Shown piece after piece: positions 31,851 to 39,005 of a stretch of 64,000 nt of DNA (positions within the stretch are counted from its first letter, which is position 1; the number at the start of each line of letters is the position of its first letter). Origin of the DNA: CAVTTH01 sp963737545 (GTDB lineage: Bacteria; Verrucomicrobiota; Verrucomicrobiia; Chthoniobacterales; UBA10450); contig CAVTTH010000003.1 of NCBI GenBank assembly GCA_963737545.1, forward strand, positions 62,001 to 126,000, given 5' to 3'. The position numbers were made by a program, and so were the translations under genes. The notes beneath the pieces are model-generated. The model saw only the letters and a list, made by a program, of their open reading frames with translations. It had not been told where the DNA came from and did not search any database.

Positions 31851-32126
31851 ATGCCAAAGAAAAACACAAAACAAACCAGCGCTCGTGTAGCAAAAATCAC
31901 GGCAAAACAATTGCCCGATCCGAAGACTCCAAAAAAGTATCTTCCCGGGATCGCGTCGGCAGAGGCGCAGGCGAGAGGCAGGACAGAGAAAGAAAAAACG
32001 CTAATCATTTTCAACTTCTTGATTGATCGAGCAGGAATCGTCATATCCCCGTTTCTCTGCGGGATTTCTTCTCCATCACTGATATTCGCTTGCTATTACT
32101 TCTGCTTTTTTCCCATCGTGAATTAG
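31851..32126 (+). CDS. lysine-rich small protein, possibly altered C-terminus
   Basis: 91 residues from ATG 31851. The first 45 residues (M-P-K-K-N-T-K-Q-T-S-A-R-V-A-K, P-K-T-P-K-K-Y-L-P-G-I-A-S-A-E-A-Q-A) have the composition of short lysine/alanine-rich proteins common in related genomes. The remainder is suddenly hydrophobic and Cys/Phe-rich, as if read in the wrong frame. I infer a small basic protein with a shifted 3' end; it could also be spurious. Confidence 0.35.
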   Translation: MPKKNTKQTSARVAKITAKQLPDPKTPKKYLPGIASAEAQARGRTEKEKTLIIFNFLIDRAGIVISPFLCGISSPSLIFACYYFCFFPIVN

Positions 32127-32238
32127 CCATCCCGCCGATCTGCATGTAACGGGCATCATTTGATCTTCTGCGACACCACGCTCCCAGCCGTGACGAAAAT
32201 GCGAATCTTCCCATTCAATAAGCACCAAGGACGGATTC

Positions 32239-32451
32239 CTACTTTTCATCGTCATCCTTTTTATCGTCCCGTTCGTCTAGGATGGACTTTAGGGCTGTCG
32301 AGGTCAGGACAAAAAACCCAAACACGACACAGAAAGCAGCCTCTTTTACGTTTTCGTGGGCGACCAATTTCACGAGTCCATACCACATTGCCGCGCCGCC
32401 CATTATGGGAACCGCAACTTCCCAGAAACCAATTTTGCGTTTCCGTTTCAC
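32239..32451 (-). CDS. small two-helix membrane protein, hypothetical
   Basis: 70 residues. M-K-R-K-R-K-I-G-F-W start, helix 1 V-A-V-P-I-M-G-G-A-A-M-W-Y-G-L-V, loop, helix 2 A-A-F-C-V-V-F-G-F-F-V-L-T-S-T-A-L, then a highly charged tail D-E-R-D-D-K-K-D-D-D-E-K. The positive-inside start and acidic end are convincing for a real membrane protein. Function unknown. Confidence 0.55.
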   Translation of the reverse strand: MKRKRKIGFWEVAVPIMGGAAMWYGLVKLVAHENVKEAAFCVVFGFFVLTSTALKSILDERDDKKDDDEK

Positions 32452-32499
32452 TAACGAATTTGTTCGACTCCGTGCGACAGCTCTAGCATGATTTAGTCG

Positions 32500-32772
32500 A
32501 TGGAAATTGACGCGTCAGTGATAAAACGAGATTCGCGCGGCGTAGAAATTCCTTTCACTAATTTAGGGAAACTGAAGTGCGACGACCTTGATCGCAAATC
32601 GGTTGAATTTCATCTGCCCGTTGAGGATAGAGGCGCGGATGGAGTCAGGGAGTTTCTTCTCTCGGAACCGAATAAACAAGGGCAGTATTTTGTCCAAATT
32701 GTGACGACACGGAAGGTGCAGGGAAGTGGATCAATGGGTCGCCCACTACGATCACTATATTCCGCGGTATAA
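32500..32772 (+). CDS. hypothetical protein
   Basis: 90 residues from ATG 32500. M-E-I-D-A-S-V-I-K-R-D-S-R-G-V-E-I-P-F-T-N-L-G-K-L-K-C-D-D-L, then V-E-F-H-L-P-V-E-D-R-G, F-L-L-S-E-P-N-K-Q-G-Q-Y-F-V-Q-I-V. Composition is protein-like for ~70 residues, then degenerates (S-M-G-R-P-L-R-S-L-Y-S). Not recognised. It may be the 5' remnant of a longer gene. Confidence 0.35.
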   Translation: MEIDASVIKRDSRGVEIPFTNLGKLKCDDLDRKSVEFHLPVEDRGADGVREFLLSEPNKQGQYFVQIVTTRKVQGSGSMGRPLRSLYSAV

Positions 32773-33891
32773 TTAGTTGATCGAATTCGCCGCCATCCTG
32801 ATCAGTCTGTGGCAGAGTTTCTATTGGTATAAGCTCACAAACTTTCAAACGGAACCCGCACCCCCACGACGGTATTTTGTGGACGCCAGTGAGCGAATTG
32901 TGTCCCTGATCGTCTTTAGGGCCTATAGCCTTGCTCCTAGTTAGGCCAAGGGTCGCGATAGGCCGCTGACATGGCCCCGCCGATATTGAATGCTCCTTGA
33001 TCAGATAGAGTCTGCGTGCGGAGTCGTATTGAATTCTGAAGCTCAAATTTTCTTACGAATTTATCGGCGCGGCAATGCAAATATTCGTCATATCTTCGGA
33101 GTTCCGCCGCGCACCCATTGAGACGACGCATCGCCTAGTGCGTAAAGTTTGGCATAATCTCTCAATCTCAATGGGTCTATTATCGCGTGGAATGAGACGA
33201 GAAACAAATAAACGCGCAAACGCCACTGCTTAAAAGGCGAAAACTGACCCGTCCAGATGTAAAACATGTAAATAATTGACGCAATAGCGTGCATTGGTAA
33301 AGAGCTCTTTCGACAAACTAAATACGTGCCGAGACCTGCCCTTTCTGCGGGGAACCGAAAGCAGGCGAGCCGAGACAATCGGCCACCGGATTTCTGGCTG
33401 CCATCATCATCGGGCTGGGGATCGGCGGCGTGATTTATCTCATTATAACCGGCGGACATTTTTGAGGCGTCAAACGAAAGTTTTCTGTCTTGGCCAGCGG
33501 ACGAAACCGGTACCGGCCGGTGCGCTCCCCAGCAGGGGAATTAATTCAACACGGTGAAATTTCCCTCGACCGGGAGGTACGATAGGGGGCACCGCTGGTA
33601 TGGCAACCCTGACGCGAGGGACGTTAAGTCCGGCGCAAAAGTCGGAGGTCAGGCTGGTGCTGCATTCGCACATCGTTATGGTCCTGCCATATTTCTCGGA
33701 GCGCTAACGATTTCGGGAGTGGCTTCATTCGCGATCTCCTTTTCTGGCATTCTCCCATGGTGCAGACGAACGAGCGCGCAAGCGCGAAATCATCGCGCGA
33801 TTTGCCGTTGACCGTGAGAAAGGCTGGCCCGTAAATCAGGTTCGTGCCCACGAAGCCTCTCCTCAGTAAGCTCGCCCTTTGAACCAATGCG
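32773..33891. other. gene-poor AT-richer stretch with fragments
   Basis: About 1.1 kb without a clear gene. A minus-strand frame 33088-33294 would encode 68 residues with one hydrophobic helix (M-H-A-I-A-S-I-I-Y-M-F-Y-I-W-T-G). A plus-strand frame 33554-33811 has Y-G-P-A-I-F-L-G-A-L-T-I-S-G-V-A-S-F but no ribosome-binding site. A zinc-ribbon fragment lies at 33322-33465. Overall it reads as decayed sequence upstream of the methyltransferase gene. Confidence 0.4.
33322..33465 (+). pseudogene. zinc-ribbon plus membrane-helix fragment lacking a start codon
   Basis: Open frame after a TAA: R-A-E-T-C-P-F-C-G-E-P-K-A-G-E-P, then G-F-L-A-A-I-I-I-G-L-G-I-G-G-V-I-Y-L-I-I-T-G-G-H-F and TGA. C-x2-C followed by one TM helix is the C-terminal half of a zinc-ribbon membrane protein. 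No ATG/GTG/TTG lies in frame before the Cys pair, so it looks truncated. Confidence 0.4.
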
Positions 33892-34743
33892 ATGAACCGC
33901 CTCTATTTCGGCGACAACCTGAAATGGCTTTCCGACCGGAAAGAATTTCCCGACCAAAGCGTCGATCTCGTTTATCTCGACCCGCCGTTTAACTCAAACG
34001 CCGATTACAACGTCCTCTTCCGCGAGCCGAGCGGACAAGTGAGCCAGGCACAGTTTCACGCCTTTACCGACACGTGGAGCTGGGCCGACGCCGCCGACAC
34101 CTATCATCACTTCACCGACACCTGCCCGAATGTCGCCGTCGTCGAGCTGATGGAAGCGCTCCACAGCTTCCTGAAACATTCACCAATGATGGCGTATCTC
34201 GCGATGATGGCACCGCGTCTTGTCGAACTTCATCGCGTCCTCAAATCAACTGGCAGCCTTTATCTGCATTGCGACCCCACTGCGAGTCATTATTTGCGGA
34301 TACTTCTCGACGAGATCTTCGGCGCAGAGCGTTTTCAAAACGAAATTGTTTGGAAAAGGACGACGGCACACAATGATCCAAAGCGTTTCGGCAGAATCGG
34401 TGATCGATTGTTATTTTTTTCGCGCACGCCGGTGAAGACATTCAATCGCATTCCTGGCGTCTATTCAGAAGAGCAGTTGAAGCGCTACAAGGACCAAGAC
34501 GAAAATGGACCATTCCGCGCTGAAAACTTAACTGCACCACACTTTTCGGAGACAAGAACAATTGAATGGCGAGGAACCCATCCTGGTGCAAATCGCCAAT
34601 GGCGATTCTCCACTGACGAGCTCGAGCGCTTGTATGAAAGCGGGCGCATCCTCCTTCAGAAGAACGGTCGGCCCCGAAAGGATGGACTTAAAGCAGTACC
34701 TTCACGAAGCCGAAGGGCCGCCGCTTCAGGACATTTGGACTGA
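33892..34743 (+). CDS. DNA methyltransferase, N-terminal part (frameshifted gene)
   Basis: 283 residues to a stop reached after a frameshift. N-terminus M-N-R-L-Y-F-G-D-N-L-K-W-L, then catalytic motif IV D-P-P-F-N-S-N-A-D-Y-N (residues ~30-40), and S-L-Y-L-H-C-D-P-T-A-S-H-Y-L-R. Motif IV precedes motif I, which lies in the following frame, so this is a beta-class amino-methyltransferase (N6-adenine or N4-cytosine). The sequence is sensible through G-R-I-L-L-Q-K-N-G-R-P. One extra C in the CCCC run at 34672-34675 then throws the frame. Together with the next entry it forms one ~550-residue protein. Confidence 0.8.
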   Translation: MNRLYFGDNLKWLSDRKEFPDQSVDLVYLDPPFNSNADYNVLFREPSGQVSQAQFHAFTDTWSWADAADTYHHFTDTCPNVAVVELMEALHSFLKHSPMMAYLAMMAPRLVELHRVLKSTGSLYLHCDPTASHYLRILLDEIFGAERFQNEIVWKRTTAHNDPKRFGRIGDRLLFFSRTPVKTFNRIPGVYSEEQLKRYKDQDENGPFRAENLTAPHFSETRTIEWRGTHPGANRQWRFSTDELERLYESGRILLQKNGRPRKDGLKAVPSRSRRAAASGHLD

Positions 34744-35545
34744 TATTGGTCTTGGGCCCACGGCCGGTGAGCGGCTGGGTTACCAAACTCAGAAACCGCA
34801 AGCTTTACTTGAGCGAATCATCAGCGCTTCGAGTGATCCGGGTGATGTGGTGCTCGATCCGTTCTGTGGATGCGGCACGACCATTCACGCCGCCCAAAAA
34901 CTCGGGCGACAATGGATCGGGATCGACATCACCTATCTCGCCATCAATTTGATCAAGCGCCGCTTGAAAGACGCCTTCGGCGAAGAAATCGCGTTCGAAG
35001 AGAAAGGACAGCCGAGCGATTTCGCGGGCGCGAAGCAACTCGCCGAAAACGACAAATTCCAGTTCCAACACTGGGCGTTGTCGCTCGTTGGAGCGCGCCC
35101 GTTAAGAGAAGGCGACGGGAAAGGTGCGGATCGCGGAGTTGATGGCCTTCTCTATTTCTACGAGACCGATCCTACGACTGCGAAAAAGAGAGCCGGATTG
35201 AAATCCGAAGACGTTCATCGCGAAAAAATCATTGTTCAGGTGAAAGGCGGCGGGGTGAGTCGCAACGATGTCGCGACCTTGCTAGGCGACGTGAACAATC
35301 AAAAAGCTATGGGCGGCGTTCTCATCACGCTCGAAAAACCAACCAAACAAATGCGCACCGAAGCCGTTGATGCCGGTCGCTTCACTTCCCACCTCTGGCA
35401 CCAGAAAGATTACCCCAAAATCCAAATCCTCACTATCGAAGGCTTGTTAGGCGGAAACGAGCGCATTGATGCACCGCCGCAACTGAACCCGTTTGCGATG
35501 GCGGCGCGTGAAGCTACCGAGCACAAGCAGACGGAGATGCTTTAA
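34562..35545 (+). CDS. DNA methyltransferase C-terminal part with Mrr-like nuclease domain
   Basis: Continues the preceding gene from about 34676 in the +1 frame; the part before that is a shadow. D-L-K-Q-Y-L then L-Q-D-I-W-T-D-I-G, G-Y-Q-T-Q-K-P-Q-A-L-L-E-R-I-I, and motif I V-L-D-P-F-C-G-C-G-T-T-I-H-A-A (SAM site), W-I-G-I-D-I. After it, G-A-D-R-G-V-D-G-L-L-Y-F and E-K-I-I-V-Q-V-K-G-G, then V-L-I-T-L-E, match the Mrr-type PD-(D/E)xK restriction nuclease core (G-x-D ... Q-x-K). A methyltransferase fused to a nuclease domain suggests a single-chain restriction-modification enzyme, if the gene is functional. Confidence 0.8.
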   Translation: MNGEEPILVQIANGDSPLTSSSACMKAGASSFRRTVGPERMDLKQYLHEAEGPPLQDIWTDIGLGPTAGERLGYQTQKPQALLERIISASSDPGDVVLDPFCGCGTTIHAAQKLGRQWIGIDITYLAINLIKRRLKDAFGEEIAFEEKGQPSDFAGAKQLAENDKFQFQHWALSLVGARPLREGDGKGADRGVDGLLYFYETDPTTAKKRAGLKSEDVHREKIIVQVKGGGVSRNDVATLLGDVNNQKAMGGVLITLEKPTKQMRTEAVDAGRFTSHLWHQKDYPKIQILTIEGLLGGNERIDAPPQLNPFAMAAREATEHKQTEML

Positions 35546-35673
35546 TAAGTACAGCCGCAGGGCGAGCCGGATTATATCGTGAAACTAATCGGCAAGTAAT
35601 CACCGTGAGTTTGGAAACGCAGCGCCTCGTTACCGGTTTGCCGGGCCGTGGGAACCAAATCTGAAACGGAGTA

Positions 35674-36774
35674 ATGAAGAAGACGGGCAAGCGCAAACCT
35701 CCAAGAAAAAAACTGCTCCTCAGTGCTCCGCCAAAACTGCCGGAGGAAGACGAGCGCCTGTTCGCTGCCCGCGACTTCGAGGAGTTGAGATACCGCCGCA
35801 TGGCCAAGCTTCGACAAAAGAGGAAGCTTTCGCCTGCGCAGCGCAAGTCTCTCGCGGACCACGAAAGAATTGAGCGGCGAATTGAGAAGGACCAAAAAGG
35901 CGTCATGCGCGAGGCATACGAAGCGATTGATCGCGGAACATCGCTGCTTTTGAAGCTGATTCGTTCCGGTCGTCTGGAGCAGCGATATTTCTGCAAAGAC
36001 GGTACCATATTCTCAGAGTGGGATGACGCCTTCGAGTGTCTGAAGTCCCGTTTAGATTACCTTAATCGGCAGCTTGTCCGGTTGGCGGATAAAGGCGTCC
36101 CCGGAGCGAGAAGAACGGTGTTTTACCAGGCCAAAATGCTGGCCGAGGTCTTTATCCGGTTGGCCCAAGCCCATCCTAATGATTTTGTGACCGCAGCGGA
36201 ATCGGCTCTGACGATGCCCTCTCTCCGGGCTCAGACTCCGAAATACACTGCGGATGCTGAAGCCATCGGCAGGGCGATCCATCTCGCCGAAAAACACCCA
36301 GCCGGGACCATGACCGACGACCTCGACCGGTTCGGGGAAATGTGCGGGTATCTGGTCGCGACGATTCTGGATTCGATCACGTCGTGGCGACAGCACTATG
36401 ACGACGAGAAGAAAAGCCTAGAACGGTTGCAAGCATTTCACGAAACGGCGGTGACCTATCGCGGTATGAGCGTGGAGGAGTCTTTGCGGCACCGCCTCTA
36501 CCCGACCACGCTTGAACTGATCATGGCCTGCGCGGCCCTGCCGCCATTTGAAGAGGACCCGGAAGCGTGGTGGAAGCTGCGAGTGAAACCCATGGTGCGT
36601 GAAGAGTTTGAGCAACTGAAAAAGGACCCATCCCGTCACGCGGGATTGTGGGCCGAACTTGACGCGCGGACCGACTTCGGAACCGAGGGTGCGAAATGGA
36701 AGGTGCTTTCCGACAATTGCCGGAACAAGGTGAAGCAGCTCGCCCGCCGCGCCGGCGGCAAAACCCTCGCGTAA
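35674..36774 (+). CDS. uncharacterised 366-residue protein
   Basis: Not recognised. N-terminal ~80 residues are very basic and helical (K-K-T-G-K-R-K-P-P-R-K-K, R-Y-R-R-M-A-K-L-R-Q-K-R-K-L-S-P-A-Q-R). The remainder is predominantly helical with L-D-Y-L-N-R-Q-L-V-R-L-A-D-K-G, a middle A-E-A-I-G-R-A-I-H-L-A-E-K-H-P-A-G and a C-terminal P-F-E-E-D-P-E-A-W-W-K-L-R-V-K-P-M-V-R-E-E-F. No TM, no nuclease or ATPase motif, no Cys cluster. It lies 128 bp after the methyltransferase-nuclease on the same strand; a joint role is possible but unproven. Confidence 0.65.
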   Translation: MKKTGKRKPPRKKLLLSAPPKLPEEDERLFAARDFEELRYRRMAKLRQKRKLSPAQRKSLADHERIERRIEKDQKGVMREAYEAIDRGTSLLLKLIRSGRLEQRYFCKDGTIFSEWDDAFECLKSRLDYLNRQLVRLADKGVPGARRTVFYQAKMLAEVFIRLAQAHPNDFVTAAESALTMPSLRAQTPKYTADAEAIGRAIHLAEKHPAGTMTDDLDRFGEMCGYLVATILDSITSWRQHYDDEKKSLERLQAFHETAVTYRGMSVEESLRHRLYPTTLELIMACAALPPFEEDPEAWWKLRVKPMVREEFEQLKKDPSRHAGLWAELDARTDFGTEGAKWKVLSDNCRNKVKQLARRAGGKTLA

Positions 36775-36877
36775 GGCCGTTTCGCACGCGAACCCGTCGC
36801 ATGCGAGGCCGGCTAATATCCACGTTTACGTCGACTCTCTTCTTCGCGTAACGCGGTTCGCGCCTATTGGTTAGGCT

Positions 36878-36961
36878 ATGCAAATGACAGCAACCGAAGT
36901 CAGTGAACTTGCAGCTAACCAGTCAGATGAAGCGCTCAAAGAGGGAGAGTTGGTATCATGA
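36878..36961 (+). CDS. 27-residue upstream ORF overlapping the KTSC gene
   Basis: M-Q-M-T-A-T-E-V-S-E-L-A-A-N-Q-S-D-E-A-L-... ending V-S, TGA. Its stop overlaps the KTSC start as ATGA, and it contains the GGGAG used as the KTSC ribosome-binding site, as expected for a coupled leader. It is short and acidic; it could be chance. Confidence 0.3.
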   Translation: MQMTATEVSELAANQSDEALKEGELVS

Positions 36962-37149
36962 CACTGATACCAGTGAACTCAGAGGCTATCCGGGCCATCG
37001 GCTTCGACGGCTATGTCTTAAGCGTCGAGTTCCACAACGGGCGCGTTTATGATCATCCAGGTGTGCCCGAGTCAGTGTTTTATGGGTTGATCAGCGCATC
37101 TTCAATAGGTGCCTATTATAACCGGTACATTCGGGGAAAATACAGGTGA
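36958..37149 (+). CDS. KTSC-domain protein
   Basis: 63 residues, the full size of a KTSC domain. Pattern: A-I-R-A-I-G-F-D-G-Y-V-L-S-V-E-F-H-N-G-R-V-Y-D-H-P-G-V-P, then S-V-F-Y-G-L-I-S-A-S-S-I-G-A-Y-Y-N-R-Y-I-R-G-K-Y. The family is named for a short motif (here A-S-S-I-G) and is common in phages and near nucleic-acid enzymes; function unproven. Good GGGAG ribosome-binding site. In the island next to decaying phage-like genes. Confidence 0.85.
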   Translation: MTLIPVNSEAIRAIGFDGYVLSVEFHNGRVYDHPGVPESVFYGLISASSIGAYYNRYIRGKYR

Positions 37150-37156
37150 TGTGAGG

Positions 37157-37636
37157 ATGCGAGATTCCACATTTGCCGAAACCAAGACTGCGCTCGTCGC
37201 CATGACCGTGGAGGCCGCAGAACTGGAGGAGGCCGTGGGCGGTTCGATTACGGATGCCGTCGCAGGATGGCTCGCACCCAAATACGCGCTCGCGGCGCGG
37301 GAGCAACTCGCTGCGCTGGAAGGCGAGGATCGCCTCAAGCTACTGCGCGCGTTTGTGCACGATTGGGCGCTCCTGCGGGGAGGCGACCAAACCGCGGAGC
37401 GATTGCGGATCGAGCGCGAGTGGCTCGCGCTGGAGAAGCGGAACAGTGAAGGGAGATGGAAGCGAAAAACCATCGTTGGGTTAGAGACTCTTCTTGCCTA
37501 CGTGAAACACCACCCAAAAGCCCAGGCGGCGTTCGATACGCTCGCGGAACAGGTCCGCCATCCGTTTGACCCGACTGAACAAAACCTCGGAAGAGATGGA
37601 GCCGGCTCTGACTTCGATCCGACCGAATCCGACTGA
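37157..37636 (+). CDS. hypothetical protein, paralogue of the following broken gene
   Basis: 159 residues from ATG 37157, 7 bp after KTSC. Helical and charged: A-A-E-L-E-E-A-V-G-G, W-L-A-P-K-Y-A-L-A-A, L-K-L-L-R-A-F-V-H-D-W-A-L-L-R-G-G-D-Q-T-A-E-R-L-R-I-E-R-E-W-L-A-L-E. The last segment aligns with L-L-R-E-M-C-G-D-I-V-E-L-R-K-G-D-H-S-A-E-R-L-Q-I in the next gene, so they are paralogues; this copy lacks the N-terminal domain of the other. Possibly related to small phage terminase-like proteins, but I cannot support that firmly. Confidence 0.6.
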   Translation: MRDSTFAETKTALVAMTVEAAELEEAVGGSITDAVAGWLAPKYALAAREQLAALEGEDRLKLLRAFVHDWALLRGGDQTAERLRIEREWLALEKRNSEGRWKRKTIVGLETLLAYVKHHPKAQAAFDTLAEQVRHPFDPTEQNLGRDGAGSDFDPTESD

Positions 37637-37645
37637 ATCCGACCC

Positions 37646-38394
37646 ATGAATCCGACTCGAAATGGAAAAATCGCCCGGCTGCCGCGCTCAGTGCGGCAGG
37701 AATTGAACCGCCGACTCGACGAAGGCGAGCAAGGCAAGAAGCTCTGCCTCTGGCTCAATGCCCTGCCCGAAGTGCGGGCCATTATCGCCGCCGAGTTCGG
37801 CGGGAAAGCCATCCGCGAACAGAATCTCTCCGAATGGAAACAGGGCGGCTATCGCGACTGGACAGGCGCAGCAGGAGGCGCTCGAAATCGCCGATCGGCT
37901 CGGCGAGGATGCAGCGCAGTGGAAAGACGAGGGGCGCCCGCCACTCACCGATACGCTGGCCCACTGGCTGATTGGTCGTTATGCGGCTGGAGACGCGGCG
38001 AGTCGCTGAACCCGGAGGACGGGAAGGGTGGCGTCTCCTCCGCGAAATGTGCGGCGATATCGTCGAGCTTCGAAAAGGCGATCACAGCGCGGAGCGACTC
38101 CAGATCGATCGCGAACGATTGAAATTGGAAAAAGAAAGGTCGGAGAAACAGGTCCGGGAAAAGTTCGAAAAGTTACTGAAAGAACATAAGGCCGAGAGAA
38201 GACCTGTAAGCAAGGAGGATATGGATCGTTTGATAACGCTAATGTTCGGATCGCCACCCGACCCGAAAGACAGCAGCGTGCCCAGCCCTGAAACTTTCGC
38301 GAGGCGAGAATATAACGGGACGCCAAAATCCTATGAGACGGAAATTTCAGATGGCGCAATCGAGCCAAAACCTGTTTCATCGCACACCGAGTGA
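37646..38394 (+). pseudogene. terminase-small-subunit-like or unknown protein, broken by two frameshifts
   Basis: Reads M-N-P-T-R-N-G-K-I-A-R-L-P-R-S-V-R-Q-E-L and on to L-S-E-W-K-Q-G-G-Y-R-D-W in the first frame, then (after ~37860) Q-Q-E-A-L-E-I-A-D-R-L-G-E-D-A-A-Q-W and A-H-W-L-I-G-R-Y-A-A in the second, then (after ~37995) G-R-E-G-W-R-L-L-R-E-M-C-G-D-I-V-E-L to the stop at 38394 in the third. Each shift is +1. L-P-x-x-V-R-x-x-L-N-x-x-L then W-L-N resembles Mu Gp27-like proteins in layout only. The stop overlaps the coaE GTG by 4 nt. Confidence 0.6.
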
Positions 38395-39005
38395 GCCAGC
38401 GATCACCACAGGTCATCGGGATTACCGGAGGCATTTCCACCGGCAAGACCAGTTTTTGCAATTGTCTGCGCGAGATTCTTTCGGCCAGGTTTTTTGATGC
38501 AGATGTCATGGCGCGCAAGTTGACCACCGATGATCCGGCGATCAAGGACGCCATTCGCCGCGAGTTTGGACCTGAAATTTATTCTTTAGCTGGCGACTTG
38601 AATCGGCGGCTCCTCCGTTCGATAGTATTTGCCGACACGGCGAAAAAGCGGGCCCTCGAGCAGATTCTGCATCCGCCCATCCGCCGACAGTGGTCTCTCG
38701 AAGCCGAACACGCTCGCAACACCGCTGATCTCTTTTTTGCTGATATCCCTCTTCTCTATGAAACCAACGGTGAAACGCTGTGCGATCGCGTGGTGGTGGT
38801 TGCTTGTTCACATGAAATCCAGCTCGCGCGTCTGATGAAACGGACTTCACTCGACCGCCTCATCGCCGGGCAGATGATCGCCGCCCAAATGCCGCTCGCG
38901 GAAAAAATCGCGCGGGCCGATCACGTGATCTGGAACAACGGAGACCAGCCTGTGTTGGCCGCGCAGGCAAAATTGCTGGCCGGACTTTGGCGGAATTTGA
39001 CATGA
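38391..39005 (+). CDS. coaE: dephospho-CoA kinase
   Basis: 204 residues, GTG start at 38391. P-loop G-I-T-G-G-I-S-T-G-K-T-S (residues ~9-20), F-D-A-D-V-M-A (D-A-D metal/substrate motif), L-H-P-P-I-R-R, F-F-A-D-I-P-L-L-Y-E and the C-terminal A-D-H-V-I-W-N-N-G core. It phosphorylates dephospho-CoA, the last step of CoA synthesis. The start overlaps the stop of the broken upstream gene (GTGA), and its own stop overlaps rho (ATGA). CoaE-Rho adjacency is common in this phylum. Confidence 0.93.
   Translation: MSQRSPQVIGITGGISTGKTSFCNCLREILSARFFDADVMARKLTTDDPAIKDAIRREFGPEIYSLAGDLNRRLLRSIVFADTAKKRALEQILHPPIRRQWSLEAEHARNTADLFFADIPLLYETNGETLCDRVVVVACSHEIQLARLMKRTSLDRLIAGQMIAAQMPLAEKIARADHVIWNNGDQPVLAAQAKLLAGLWRNLT

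Noticed and set aside
32645..33046. 133-codon minus-strand frame
   Set aside because: No hydrophobic core pattern, no ribosome-binding site and it overlaps the plus-strand frame at 32500; not protein-like enough.
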